DNA of 64,000 nucleotides from Tetracladium setigerum (Eukaryota; Ascomycota; Leotiomycetes; Helotiales), in assembly GCA_031472005.1 (NCBI GenBank), contig PZJY01000012.1, forward strand, positions 744,001 through 808,000, in the 5' to 3' direction. Positions 23,210 through 36,569 of this stretch are shown piece by piece. A program made the position numbers and the translations under genes. A model generated the notes under the pieces. The model searched no databases, was not told the origin of the DNA, and saw nothing but the letters and a program-made list of their open reading frames with translations. Position 1 is the first letter of the stretch. The number at the start of each line of letters is the position of its first letter.

Positions 23210-24934
23210 GTCCGAGCCAGTTCCTGCTTATATAAAGAAGGCCGTAACATAGGTCAGCCCTATCGGCGAATAGATTTTACGAACTAATGTATATGATTTG
23301 CGATTCGGCGATCGGCACCCGGTTATCTGATCTGACGACGCAGGGACTTTATGCATGCTGCCCGTCAGATTTCTCAGGACTGACGACACTAACTGGCTGC
23401 GCCTATCTCAACGTACCTGCGTCGTACAACTTACCGCGTTGAGTTTGTCGACGTCTCCCATGGCCCAGGCTGCTGTTGGCGAGTGTTCGTACCGGGATAT
23501 ATTTATATTCGCATATCGCCGACAGCGACGCGGCGACGGTGTGTCGGCGGTTTGTTGACAAAGGTACGTACCACCACCATGCAATCATGGGGGCACGGCG
23601 GGTGGAACGAAAGTGGCATCGCAAGCGAGGGCTTAGGCTAGGACAAGCTTCCAACCCCTGGCGCTGCCGATATTTCTCTTCAACCACCAGTGCTTTCAAG
23701 CGGCAAGCACAACGTGTGCAGGCTAGCGGCTGAAGAGGAGACCTGGAGGAAAAGATCAGATCAGATCAGAGAGAGTTCAGAGAAGGTGGACGGAGTGAAT
23801 AGGCGATATGTCCATGAGGAGCTTCTAGGTCCAAATGAGAAGGTAGATCCGCAATGGCTGTTTGGCACTAGGCGCAAGCGAACAATCTGGGTGGATTATT
23901 GTTACAATGTCACTACTCATGAAGCCTGATCGAAGGAGATCGATCAATGGCCCATTGATCCATTCATTGATCCATTGTTGTTGTTATAGCCGCGGAGTTC
24001 GCATAGCCGTATCCATTAATCTTGAGGCCAGTGGTCAGCACTTTACCCAGTCTCGGGTGGTCCAAACGAGGGAACGAGGGAACGAGGGAATCAAGGGCTC
24101 CGCTCTTCATCCAAGCTGGAGAAAGTCGCGGAACCGGCCCATGATCCCCCTCAATATTCTGATGATTCCCCAGATTCCCCTTGATCTCTCTGTCCCTCTT
24201 GATGACAACTAGCCAGCCAGAAACGCAAACAGCGTCGTCTGACCTAGCTGAGGGATGAATGATTTCACCCACGTCATGATGTTCATCCGGGAGCACGTCC
24301 ACGCTGGCCACGAGATGCATTCTCTTCTGAGCAAACCCAGTGCCAACATAAACTATTTCACAATATTCGATGCATCATCAGCTTTGTGCCAACAAATTCA
24401 ATTAGCGAGCTCTCCTTCTACCCCCAAAACAGGGTTGGGAGATGTGCATGGCTTGGCGAGAAGACCCCTGGAGAAGCATGTTCCCAAGCTTCCTTCCTGG
24501 CAGCGCACCGCCGTGGCTGATCCGTCCTGCCTGCGTACCATCGGGACACAAATCGAAAGATTGGAAAGATTGGCCTCAGAATATCAAAATCTCGAGGGAA
24601 AAGAAGCCCAGCCAAGACATCTACGCTAGCCTCCCCCATTTTTATTTAAAATATCGTGAAGAGGTCAAACGGGGACTGGGCCCCCGTCGTCGTCGTCCTT
24701 GGCTAAACGCCCCCTTCTCTTCACCTGAATCCTCCCATCCCCATCCCCTTCCACCTTTCTTAGCACTCCCCATATTTCTTCTACTCTCTCCTTGTTTTCC
24801 TCTTCACTGCTTCTTCTTCCTCTTCCATCTCCTCCCACATTTCAATTCCTCTTCCCAAAGGACAACAGCAATTGTCTGTTATCCCATTTCCAGCACATCT
24901 CGCCCAAAAGCCACTCCACAGAATCCTCAACATA
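23210..24934. other. intergenic region, 3' UTR and pyrimidine-rich promoter
   Basis: About 1.7 kb without a supported gene. It includes a GATCA-rich patch (about 23755-23768), a short palindrome around 23943-23961 (two 9-base arms reading GATCAATGG and its complement around one central base) and a triplicated 8-mer at 24065-24088. From about 24700 to 24850 the + strand is strongly pyrimidine-rich, typical of a fungal core promoter and leader for the downstream sterol isomerase. Confidence 0.5.
24065..24088 (+). repeat. three tandem copies of AACGAGGG
   Basis: Three perfect 8-bp units in direct tandem. No function is evident. Confidence 0.8.
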
Positions 24935-25991
24935 ATGGTTGGCACAAAGTTTATGATGGGAGCCCTCAACAGCTCAATGATCACCGATCATCCCTTCTAC
25001 CCTCTCGAGGTTGAGATTGCCTCGTACCTGGCAAATGAATGGACAATGGGAACTTTACTCGGTGTCTTCTTTGGAGGCATCGCAGCAATTATTCTCTTCA
25101 CAAGATTGGTGGTGAACAGAGTGCACCCAAACCTCCCAGGCAGCGAAAAGGCGGCCATTTGGTGGTTTATTATTTGTACGTATAAATTCTCCAGAGAAAA
25201 GAGAGCTGTAAACCAGTCAATTGGCGTCAATTGAGAGCTAATTGGTGTTTTTGTTACAGCTGGCCTTATTCATTTGTTTTTCGAAGGTACGTAACCATCG
25301 ACCCACCACATTGCGATAACAATACGAACCCCCGACTAACTAATTCGCAGGATACTTCTCCCTGAATCACAAGCAGATGGGCCCAGCCCAGGATCTTTTT
25401 GGACAATTGTGGAAGGAATATGCGCTCTCTGATTCGCGATACTTGACCTCGGATGCCTTCGTGCTCTGCATGGAGACGGTCACTGCCGTACGAACCCAAT
25501 TGACACCCCCAACTCCGCTGGATATCTGCTAATTACTGTGCAATGTGCAGTTCACCTGGGGACCAATCTGCTTCTTCATTGCAGCATTCATTACCACCTC
25601 CAACCCTCTGCGACACCCTCTCCAAATCATCGTGTGCGTTGGACAGATGTACGGATTGATTCTCTACTATGCCACCAGCATGTTCGATTTTTACTACCGC
25701 AACATCGAGTACAGCCGACCTGAGATTCTCTACTTCTGGGGATACTACTTCGCCGTCAACTTCATCTGGATGGTTATCCCAGGCAGTAAGTTCCCATACT
25801 GCAATACACATTAAGCGCTAGGAGACCAAAATGCTAATTTATGATTTCTTACAGTTCTCCTCGTCAGCAGCGTCCGTACTATTGCTCGCGCATTTGCAAC
25901 CCTTGATAAGCTCGAGAACAAAGCCAATGGGAAGATCAATGGAAAGGCCAATGGCAAGGCATACAAGAACGGCCACGCAAAGTCCGCCTAA
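24935..25991 (+). CDS. EBP-family (EXPERA) sterol delta8-delta7 isomerase-like membrane protein
   Basis: Five exons (24935-25175, 25260-25286, 25351-25487, 25551-25785, 25855-25991) give 258 aa. Exon 2 is only 27 nt and encodes GLIHLFFEG. Several membrane helices are visible (GTLLGVFFGGIAAIILF, FTWGPICFFIAAFI, IVCVGQMYGLILYYAT, YYFAVNFIWMVIPG). The residues known to be essential in emopamil-binding proteins are matched: His and Glu in IHLFFEGY, Glu and Thr in CMETVTA, and the N..W pair in VNFIW. EBP enzymes shift the sterol C8 double bond to C7 in the endoplasmic reticulum. The Lys/Asn/Gly-rich tail (KANGKINGKANGKAYKNG) fits an ER-retained cytosolic end. The upstream frame lacks another ATG. 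Whether it acts in the main ergosterol route or beside an Erg2-type enzyme cannot be told. Confidence 0.9.
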
Positions 25992-28094
25992 ATTTCAACT
26001 CCTCGAAAACCGCATAGAATTTCTTTGGATCTCCTCACCATTCATAGAACAGCGCCCACGACACCAAAAAAAAGGAACGAAGACAGAGAGACGGAAATAT
26101 TTAGATATTAGGATACGATTTTCTCGTTGGCCTAAGACTTTTGGCCACTTTTCAACTCGTGGATCAGCAAAAAAAGAAGACGCGGGACCGTTTTGCAGTC
26201 GGCGCGGTCCCCGCACAGCACTCTATCACATTAGACATTGTCGAGGGATAAAGCGATACACATCAATTGAGTAGTGTAGCATAGCAGCTCCCTGTCTGAT
26301 TTTCTTTTATCGGTATGCATTTTTGCATACTTCATGAGCGGGGGTTTTTTTAGAGATGAACTGCGACAAAAGCAAGGATACAAGTTGGATCTTTAGATAG
26401 ATGTTCTGGTTGCCACCATCGAATTAGAGATAGATGTCTTGCTGTAGCATGCGAGCGTTTTCAAATACCATTCATAGTCAAGTTCTTCAGTTATTCAATC
26501 ATGTGTGGTCTTTACGTGTGTGCGCCTTTCTTTGGGAAGGAAGATCGCCCAGGGGAATGTTGCGCTGGTCAAGTAAGAGCGATGAAGGATTTCTAGCGGA
26601 GCTATAGATCCTTCTCTGTTTAATTCCATGTCTAGTGTAATGTGAAAGCAAGGTATAATTCTTCTCATATTCTACTCTAACTTCCTAAGGTGTACGTACA
26701 GACAGTTCTTACTGTACCAACCCTCTCGATACGAACCTCGGTTTCAGAACCCAGCACAGGAATGATCCAAGATTACACGGAACATCATGCGGCGATCAAA
26801 ATACCAACAATCTGTCTGCTTATTTCCTTTTCTCTTTTTTGGGGGTGCTCCTCAAGCAAGCTGTCTCTGGCAGTACAGTAGGACAATAGGGCAGGCCTCT
26901 TTCGATGCGGTGTTACAGAATAGAAACCTCCCTAATGAGTCTAACACAAAATGGGCAAGGTGGGGGCATGGGATAAGTCCGCACGGTAACAACACAACTC
27001 TGAGATTATGAATTGGAGAAAAAGTGGGTGAACGTGTTTGTTTCATCGAGAAGGTTTGATTGATTATCCTACATTTACTAGCTGGATTGCTTGGTTCTTC
27101 AATGTTTGTGGATTATTATGGTAGTGGATGGTCTGCCGTTCTGTGGTTTTGGGAGCTCCTAAAAAGTTGGATGGGAAACAGGGGATCGGATTTCACATGT
27201 TGAAACAACACTTCGATCTGATGAATTCGCGAGGTCATCCTTGCGGGATTGCAATAATGTTCTCATGACAGCACAGTCAAATGATGCCCCTCATTATTGT
27301 TGTCTCACGGTTTGTTGACATCTATCTGATATTACGGTCAGACAAGGCTGTCAGCTCTAGCTCTGAAATATTGATGGGCAGAGGAGAGCTTCGGTGTCCA
27401 CGTTTTGCGGTTTCCGATGTCAACAGAACTCACAATCCATGGAAACTATAATAAACCTGTGTTATGAAAACAACAACAACAATAGAAAAACCTGTATTTG
27501 GGTGACTTCATCGCATGTCTCTTCCCCCTCTTTTAATCTCAAACTTGATCACTTTTTGCAAACCCGACCACAAACTTTTACGAAAGTTGTTCTGGAAGTT
27601 GGATGTCGTTACCCCATCAACCAAAAGCTGCATCATCAAAGGTTGATTCCGGGCGGCCAATCGAGGAAGGTTCGCTCTTCGACTATCTGGGCTTTGCCTT
27701 TCGTGCCCATCATTGTTCTCTTGTCATACCTTGGGACTTCTCTATTGCGCATTTGTTCTTGACAACATTCTTCAATCTTTTGGATCCTAGACTTCGAATT
27801 CCAGTGTCCCAACAAACTCGCCAAAGAGAGCTGCCCAAAGCTCAGCCTTTCCGGTTCTTATGATATCGAAATCCGACAACCAAGGTGTGAGCGCCGGAGG
27901 AGCAAGCGGTCGATAGCGTTTGGTGGAGGATACATTGGAAGGATAGGTAGGCAGTACCGAGTAGATGGTATTGATGACAAGTTTAAGGTCCTAGTCGCAC
28001 TACCGACTGGGAGCTTTGTTGACGTTACATGCTGGGCCATGTGTTGGAATGTAAACTAACCTTTCATGACCGATAGCTTCCTCCTCCCTGGATA
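25992..28094. other. intergenic region
   Basis: About 2.1 kb with only short, unsupported frames. The first 600 bases are likely the 3' UTR of the sterol isomerase gene, and the last few hundred the promoter of the large DH-domain gene. A C/A-rich CAACAACAACAATA patch lies at about 27470-27484. No mobile element is seen. Confidence 0.5.
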
Positions 28095-31000
28095 ATGCAT
28101 TCCTCTCCAGAAGATGACGATACCTCGTCGCCATCTCCAGCTGCCAAACGGAAAGCATCGCAGCCAAACAATACTCCAGTTCGCACGTCTGCGCCGAAGC
28201 CGAAAACTACGTCCACGCCTGTCAAGAAAGCAGTGGGAAATGCGGTCAAGACTCCCAATACCGCGCCGGCACGTACAAGAGCTGCGAAGGTGCCAAAGAA
28301 TGAACCAACTCTCCTGGGCGATTTCCTCCTGGGCAGGCCGAGTCCCGCGCGACAGCAGAGGAGGAAAAGTTTGGATGCCGTCAAGCAGGAGTTGAAGCAG
28401 GCAAATATCGGTACTATACAGCTTCCCGGTGGCGTAAAGGATAGAGTGAAGCAATGGCAGAAGACGAATGCGGCAGCCGTGGTGATCGAGGACCCAAATG
28501 TCGAATCTGAAGAGGATGAACAGAAAAAATCGAAGAAAGCGAAGGTGCCGGAAGGGGTGGATGAGACGAGTGTAGATGAGGATGAGAGATTGAGGATAAA
28601 GTTTCGCAGGAAACCTGGCAGACGGAAAAGCAAGGAGGATGATGAAGCCAGTGAGACGCATTCGAGAAGTACCACTGCTCCGAAAAAGAGAGTTGTCAGC
28701 GATGAACACTGGCGGAAAAACCGGACCCCCAAGGGAAAAGGCCCAGGAAACCAAAGACAGGCCAGTCAGAAAATTCCAAAGGATTTTCTCGTCAAGACGG
28801 TTGTAAAAGAACCTCTTGGACAGAGGGTTCAAGATTGGATCAAACTTTCCGAAACACCCCCTCCAAAAGAAAGGGAGCCGAGAAAGACCAGGCCAGCTAG
28901 GTCAGAACCGAGAGCTTCAAGGGAAGATTTATCCGAAGGAGGAGTTCGAGCACGCCCACGTTCAACATCATCAAGACCGTTGACCCAAGGCGATGGTATT
29001 CGTGTCAAGCCATTAGACGACAGTCCAAGCCAGAGTATAGCGGACGACGGTATACGCGTCAAGCCGATACGCAAAGATGGAAGCAAACGACGACCTAAGG
29101 AGTCCATGGATGTGGAGGAGAGTGAAAATAAAACCCCAACTCATAGACCAGAGAAACACCTAAAACTACCACTAGAGGTAACGGCCACGTCGAGGGCAAG
29201 CTCACGAAGTAGCAAGAAAAGGGATGAACAGGACGATAACATTTCAACTACTTCGCCTAGTCCGCCGGGGAAGTCAAAGAAGAAGGCAAGAAAGTCAGAA
29301 ACCCCTTCGGAGCTGTCTGAAATACCTTTTGGCAATTCAGCATTTAGTGTTCTGGAGTTACCTCTTGGTGCCGAAGCGAATACGATGCCTTCGAGACGAC
29401 CCACTGCAAAACGAACGCCCAGTTTTGGCGTACCGAAGGTCTTGAAGAAGGTCTACAATGCTGTCCACGATACTTCTGAAGCCCAGAGAGGAGGCCCGAA
29501 TCAGCCAGCTAGCATTGAGTCGTGGCTTCATGGAACATCAGATCCGTTTGTGGACCGTCCAACACCTCCTCAATCGGTAGTTGGCCACTCTGATGTAGCC
29601 CCTTCAAGGAATAGCAGTCACAAAGCAGCCGATGATCCCGAGCCCGAGTTTACTACCAATGAAACAGGGACTGTTAGGCGAAAGCGACGCACTCGGGCGT
29701 CTTTAGAGAGGATTGAGACTGAGAATTCTCCGCCAAATGAACCCACGCCGCCGTTGGACAATGTAAAGACTCGAGACAACCTCCCCAGTGTGGAGAATGC
29801 ATCGCCAGTATCCCCAAGTGGACTGAGAAGAAGCCTTGCCACCCGAAATACTTCTTCGCCTAAGACTATAAAGAAGTCGCTGTTTAAGGATGCTATACTT
29901 GATGCTTTCAAAGGAGAGTCAGCCATGACAAGCAAGTCAAAGGCACCCAATCCATTTATTGAGATTACAGGGCTCAGAGAAAGGGAAATAAATCGCACAC
30001 CGTCGAACTCTCGCGAGCAGGAACGCGTTTTTGAAGGAGACACCCCAACCAAGGAGAATCCAGCCCCAAAAGAAAAGACAAGACTGGATGATCCATCTCC
30101 ACCACGGCATAGACCACTTCCCGCATTTCCACGAGGGCCACCGCCAACTGGAAATGGCCATCGCTTGTCAACAATTGCCTCTGTTGAGACATTTAGTTCA
30201 TCTTCTGCAGCAGATACCGCATCTGATATTTCTCAAACAACAATCACCCAAGACACTGTTCTTTCAAGAACAACGGCTTCTACTCTTTCACGCAAAAGTA
30301 ACAACAAACCAAGCAAGCCTGGAGTGAAGCGAAGATTGACAAAGCATTCTGATCTGTTATCCATACTATCATTGCCCGATACCGCCCAAGAACCAGGACG
30401 ATCAACAAGCATCAAGTCTGCACGCAGTGTACGAACCACAAGATCTCGTCTTGATACTGCTACAATGCAAGATTTTATGAAAGAAGTCACAGAAGATGAA
30501 GCAAAATACGCTAGGGAGTTGAAGACATTGGTTGATGGAGTGATTCCTGTTCTTTTGACCTGCGTACTCTCGAAATCAGACTCGGCGATTGCAGCAGGTC
30601 TGTTCAATCCCAACTCAACCTCTACAGACAAAACTTTCACAAAACCCATTGTTGATATGGGAGTTGCCCTCGAACGATTGAAGAGTCTTCACAATCGCAT
30701 TCCCCTTGACAACGCAGACTCCTTTATTACCTGGGCAAATCAAGCGCGGAGAACGTATCACGATTACCTTGTCGCTTGGAGAACTGGATTCCAAGATGTT
30801 GTCGTTAACCTCGCTCCGGCTTCCAAATCTGAACCAAATAAACCCGCTGCGGATGAGATGCTTCGCAATGCACATGGAGATGTCATTGGAGCGAATGGAG
30901 AGCGTGTTGATGTTGCATACCTTCTGAAGAGACCTCTCGTCAGAGTCAAGTATCTCAATAAGGCAGTCAAGGTCAGTTTTACCACTCAAGTATTATCAAC

Positions 31001-33835
31001 TTTCTAACATTCATACAGGGGCTCTCCGATCTCAGTCCAACAATAATTAGAGTCAAGGCTAGAGACGATTGGCGTGAACTAGAAGCATTCACAAGAAAGC
31101 GATCCAGGGAGGAAGAAGCTCGCCGTGTTGACCAAGCAGCGAATGCAACAGACCCTACTCGAGCCCGTGACCCTCGAACTTTCGCGCCAATGGACAACGT
31201 CAAGATTGATCAGACCCGACAAGTATTCGCCAAAGACTACTTTGCCCTGGATATCTCACATTCAAATGGCCAGAGGATTGAATGTCGCGTCGAGATTCTA
31301 ATTCGTGATAAGTCATCCGACCCGAATGACAGCGATATCTTGATTTGCGAGGTGGATAACTACCGACGATTCCTTCTCTTTCCCCCAATCGCCAAAAACT
31401 GCATCTCGGCGCGCATGGGAGACAATAGAGATCAATTAGTAGTGATGATTCGAGGTGTACATGAGTCAAGCGAATGGGAGGAGGAATGGAAGGAGACATT
31501 CATTCTTGAGCCAGAAGAGGATGATGCAGCAGAGGACTGGCTGAAAATGCTCGGCACCGTTCCCGTGCCTCCCCAAGTCTTCCATAGAGCTGTCGATATT
31601 GAGCCGGAACTGTCTGAATTGTCGGTTTCTGTGGTTGGACCCAAGGACGAGCCATCGACACTTTCGATTGATGGAGATGTTCCAATCGGAGAGCGCCGCC
31701 GAAGAGAAGCAGAAGAGATTGAGGTGAAGAAAGACAAACGCCGAGTATCACGCACGCAAACATCCCTGAATTCAGCTGTCTTTGTCGAAGAAGAGTCTGT
31801 TGTTAGCGATCATGTTACGGATAAGATCGTAGATCTGAATGATGCTATGAATAAAGCTGGAACAACACCGCCTGTCAAACGTGCGAGAGCAGCAAGATAT
31901 CATTCGAGGACTAAGAGTGCTCCATCAGACTTTCCTCCCGACTTTATTCCCGAAATGTCTGGTGGCCTTGATCCATACCCAGGGGAGCCATTGAAGGCAG
32001 AGAGTCCACAGATCGTTGAAGAGGCTATTACCAACCCAGAGCCTAGTCATCAGACGACCAAGATGCCGCATATCCCTAAGCTTCGACCTCAGAGTGCGCC
32101 AACCACGCCAGAGAAACCTTACAGCAGCACGCCTTTGAAGGAGTCTATGAGACCAGAAATTTCAAAGAAAGCTCAGCCTGTCGCCGAACCTAAAGACGAT
32201 GTACCACCACCTCCACCACCTCATAGGACATTGACACCTACCGGGTTGAAGAACACGCCCGTGTTAGACAGTCCAACTCCCAAGGCTAAAGTTAGGAGAT
32301 CTTCATCCCCTCTGAAGCATGAGTACCAACCTTCAAACGAATCGGCTACCTCATCAAGCGAGTTATCTCAGTCTCAATCCTCGGACTCCGAATCGGAAAC
32401 AGAAACAGAATCCGATTATTCAGATGACTATTCCGAAGAAGAGGATGAATTGGAGGCAGTTGATATGCCCAGTGCTCTGCCTGAGGTGCATGTTTATAAC
32501 AAGCGAGCTTCTCCAAATGGTTCAATGTACAGCATTCCTAACAGTTCCTTGGCTCCATCGAATTCCGCCTCTCAAGGTCCGTACCGTGGAGTGCCTACAC
32601 CCCAGCCAAAGGATGTCATAAAAAGGAACGTTGCATTGGTCTTTGGCTGGTTGGAAAGCAAAGGCGAGTGGGTTACCTTATACCCAGACCCTTGTTCCAT
32701 CGTCGTCTCTCCTGGCACTGTTGAAGTGTTCCGGATGCAAGTTGCCCAATCTTCACCTGATACCGAAGAAGACGTCCCTGCCGTACCAATTTTCACCCAG
32801 ATTGTCACTCCCGTTGTTCCTCTTCGACAATCAAATGCTATTGATATCGAGATTCGAAACCCTCCACTTCAGACTTCCGAACTTGTCATCGCAAGAGGCT
32901 TCCGAGTCATCAGATACAGAGCGACGAATCATCAAGATTGTACGACACTTTACGCGGCACTTCATCGCGCGCGTCTTGAGAATCCAACGTACATGCGACT
33001 TGCGGAGGAGCGCAGAGTCAATGGCTTTGGAACTAACTGTATGACTGGCGGATCTCAACCTCCTCGTCGGAGAAGCTGGATGATTTTCGGCCGGAAGAAG
33101 AGTTATCGTGCCAGCACCCGTGCTCCAAGCGAAGTAACCGAGAGTGATCAAAGCGGCAACTCAAGAAATACAGCAATGTCAGCACTTCGTGGCATGGGAG
33201 GTGGCGGGGACTTCAACATTGCTAGATCCACTATTGACAACCAAGGATCTGCCCGTCCTTCATCCAACTATACCAGCAGTCGAAGCGACTATTCTGGTCC
33301 GACTCCACCACGCACACCGACAAGTCCCAGTCTTATGGGAAGCGCGTACACGACTAGCAGCGGTATCCTCGCCAACAGAGGCAATGAAAACATGAAGATT
33401 CGCCTCTACGAACTTCACTCAAGCTCCAAATGGAATGATCTCGGTCCTGCTTGGCTGACTGTCACCATGCCCGCCGTAGGCATGCGTCAAGCATCATCCC
33501 TCTACCATGGCATCGAGCGTCGTATTATCGTGACTCGAAAAGCCGCATCACCAACCATGTTTTCCCTCGCCAACTTCACAGGAGGAGGAAACAAAGACAG
33601 CGAAGAAAACAACTACATCTTCCTCGATATCATCCTCGGCGCCGCCTGCTTCTCCAAGGTCGGTCGAACAGGTGTTTGTGCAAATGTTTGGGAGGAGATG
33701 GCTGGGCCGAATGGTGAGGTCGGCAAGGTTGGCCCTACGGGTGGAGTGGCTGGTCGGACGCGGAAGTGGCTGTTCCAAACTGGCTGTCAGGCTGATGCCA
33801 ACTGGGTCTTCAGTCTTTGCGCTATTGCGCGATAG
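28095..33835 (+). CDS. very large protein with DH (RhoGEF)-like and PH-like regions
   Basis: Two long exons (28095-30971, 31019-33835) with one 47-nt intron in phase 0 give 1897 aa. Residues 1 to about 780 are disordered, basic and Ser/Pro-rich, with KR-rich tracts suggesting nuclear localisation or membrane binding. A helical region from about residue 790 (MQDFMKEVTEDEAKYARELK, then VALERLKSLHNRIPL) resembles a Dbl-homology domain. It is followed by a PH-like region (DYFALDISHSNGQRIECRVE, then EVDNYRRFLLFPP). A long Ser/acidic linker (SSSELSQSQSSDSESETETE) leads to a second PH-like domain (KRNVALVFGWLESKGEWVTL) and a conserved C-terminal region. The likely role is a Rho-family exchange factor or scaffold in polarity. 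The DH and PH calls are by eye and the exact family is not recognised. Confidence 0.75.
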
Positions 33836-34616
33836 ATACACTGATAATGTTCCCTCACGAATTTCTTTTGTTTTTTGTTGTTGTTTTTGTAAGATTAGTT
33901 TGTTACTCCGGTGGGTACACAGCATTGACTCGCGATCTTTTTGCTCTGCAAAGTGGGGTCATACAAGTACTTATCATCTGGATAAAGACGATTGTTGGGG
34001 GGTTGTAAACCTTGAAAGTTCTTTCAGCGTGTCTTTGCATTTTATTTATAGAAGATGGGATGGGGGTTTGTTTGCTGAGGGCGTTTACATCAAGAATGGA
34101 GGGCGCGTGGGTGGTTGGGAGGGTCAGTTAGTCAGTCCGTATATACCATTTGCTTTTTTACAGTTGCTCCTGTCGATAAGTGGAAAATACAAATATATGA
34201 AGATCAACATGAACATCAATTTTGTGGACATCTATTATTTCCACTTCTTTTTTAAAAAAAAAAAAAATTCGTCTTATCCAGGCAGTGAAGAATGTCAAAA
34301 TTGATACTGGCGGAATCACGACAACAAGTCTGGGACTGGTTTTATTTTTTTTGGTGTGATACTATTATCTCGAGATCGAGCGGTGTGACACTTCTACTTT
34401 ATTACATGAATTCCGACACTCACTCACCAATTGGTGGGAGGTAAGGTAGCTAATCCATGATTCTTCGTCCCACCACACCTCACACTCCTCCACCATTTGA
34501 TACTATGCTACACCCGCAGACGAGAATCATCCTTCCTGGGTTCTACTGTAATAACAGCAAACGCTATTGAGCCTAAGAAGTACTGTAAGGTCACTCTCCA
34601 GGTAACGGTTGATAAC

Positions 34617-34640
34617 CTCTCTCTCTCTCTCTCTCTCTCT
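34617..34640 (+). repeat. (CT)12 microsatellite
   Basis: Twelve uninterrupted CT units in the spacer downstream of the DH-domain gene. Confidence 0.95.
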
Positions 34641-34720
34641 TTCATCAAAACAAAACAAAACTAAGAGACTCAGCCAGCCACTCTAGATATCTAATGAGTA
34701 TACCCACCAACAAGTAGACA

Positions 34721-34738
34721 ACACACACACACACACAT
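34721..34738 (+). repeat. (AC)n microsatellite
   Basis: About nine AC units, with the last one imperfect. Confidence 0.85.
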
Positions 34739-34901
34739 ACGGAGGTACCCCTGACATGATAATAGGGCAGGCAACAGCCATCTCCCTTCCCAAACTTCCG
34801 CAAGCCATAAAAATTAAGGTACTAGACTGTACAAACGATTGGGTAGAGGAAGGAAGGTTGGGATGGCTGAGGTCCTCAAGCGAGAAACAATCCTACTGGA
34901 T

Positions 34902-34934
34902 GAGGAGGAGAAGAAGAAGAAGAAGAAGAAGAAG
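34902..34934 (+). repeat. GAG/GAA trinucleotide run
   Basis: Eleven trinucleotides, GAG then GAA, in noncoding sequence. The strand-biased purine tract may be unusually structured. Confidence 0.9.
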
Positions 34935-36310
34935 GTTTGTAGAAATGGCACACACACACAACGCACGGCGTGGCCGCGCGCCCGCCATGCACACACAACG
35001 CTCACCGTGATGCAAAGAATGCAAGCCACTGGAGGAGAGTTTGATGAAGCCGAGCTAGCTACCTGTAGCCACTACTGTAGGAGACGGAGTGGCACTGCTT
35101 TTTTGAGGATTCTTGTTCTCTGGAAGTACTACTGCGGAAGTAATCTCAGGGCGTGCTTTGACTGGGTTTTAGAGCGGATGGGATAGTTTGGTAGTGCTAT
35201 TAAGGTTGAGATGGCGGAAGGGCCGATGTGGTTGTGGTTGTGGTGGTGTTGTTGGTGTTGTTGGTGCTGGGTAAGCTTTTTTGGGGTAGAAATAATGGAG
35301 AAGTAATAGAAGGCGAGAATTGGAACGTAGAGGAAGGGACAAACACTTCTGGTGGATAAGGTAATATAACGATATGATATATAATTAATGATTATCTCAT
35401 CACACACGAGACAGAAACTTGTATTTTCCACATACTGCAGGATTTGCAATTGCGCGCAAATCTTCGTTGGGAAAAGAAGTGCCGACTTGGATTTGATCGC
35501 CCTCGTAAGCATGTCAAATCAATGCGCTGGATATATGAAGTTACCCCGCTCCCTTCATTATCATTATTCTCGTGGTTGGATGCACAAGCACACAAGCATA
35601 AAAGGTCGGTGGAGTGAGCGAGCACTGAGCACTGAGCACTCACTGGGTGGGCAATGGGCACTAGCACGCACATCAAAGCCAAATCGTGGTGGGCATGGGT
35701 GTGTCTCAGCCCTACACCCGAAATCTTCCAATCTTGAGGTGTGGAATCAGTCGGGCTTGCTCGTATTTACAAGAAAAGGGAGAGAAGGAGAGAGAGAGAG
35801 AGTAGGATTGAGGATGGTAAAGCTGTAACGCTATAAACCAATGTGCGCCTGTATATAATTAGACAGAGTCGTAAAGAAAGAGTAGTGGAAGAAAGCTTAC
35901 CAAGACAAAACAAACACCACACTACTATGTACTATGTACCTACACATATAACTACCCACAAACACAGCCCTCCCTTTTCGGAAAGGTGTCAAGCCGTGGT
36001 CATCTTCGCCTCCTTTGAGGAGTGACAAAGAGGCTAGAAGAGGTGCACTATACTCCGTATGACAGCCCTAGTCATTATAGTGTTGAACTTGAGTGGTTGA
36101 TATTGCTTGAACCAAGAGGGAGGAAGAGGAGGGGGCGTGGGTGTTGACGACGCGCTGATGAAGGGAGGTCTGTGATATTCCCTTAAGTCTCTTAAGTCTC
36201 CTTGGGGATTACAATTACAATTTCAATTCGGAAAATCAGGACGCTGATGTCAGACGGCTCCCGGTGCTTGGCAAAGACTTCGCTCACTCATATTACTTGA
36301 CCTTCTCACC

Positions 36311-36326
36311 CTCTCTCTCTCTCTCT
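36311..36326 (+). repeat. (CT)8 run in promoter
   Basis: Eight CT units about 245 bases upstream of the DUF7053 gene start, in a pyrimidine-rich promoter segment. Confidence 0.9.
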
Positions 36327-36569
36327 CAACACCATTCCATTGTTATCTTCCCCCTGGTCTGCTCCTTTCTCGCTTTCTTCTTTCTTCTCTCGTCAACATC
36401 AACAACATCGACGTCAGAACAAGCAACGAACAAACGTATAACAACAAACCCACCAACCGATTATACGTTTCATCCTCACGCATCAACCATCTAGATCTTC
36501 GAGAGATCTCAACCCACCACCCCCACACATAAAGATACAAAAGTTCAGACTGAACCTCAACCGCCCACA

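Larger units (their letters stand above)
33836..36569. other. intergenic region dense in microsatellites
   Basis: About 2.7 kb without a supported gene. It carries an A14 run (34254-34267), (CT)12, an AC run, a GAG/GAA run, a GA patch (about 35788-35800) and a (CT)8 run close to the next gene. The last 250 bases are CT- and then CA-rich, a typical promoter and leader for the DUF7053 gene. A copy of TACTCCGTA lies at 36051. Confidence 0.55.

Noticed and set aside
23943..23961. Short palindrome with 9-base arms (GATCAATGG)
   Set aside because: Too short and isolated to call a terminator, origin or operator in a eukaryotic genome.
24255..25014. Two + strand frames of 124 and 190 codons before the sterol isomerase
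   Set aside because: They cover pyrimidine-rich promoter and leader sequence, overlap the real ATG in another frame and show no domain.
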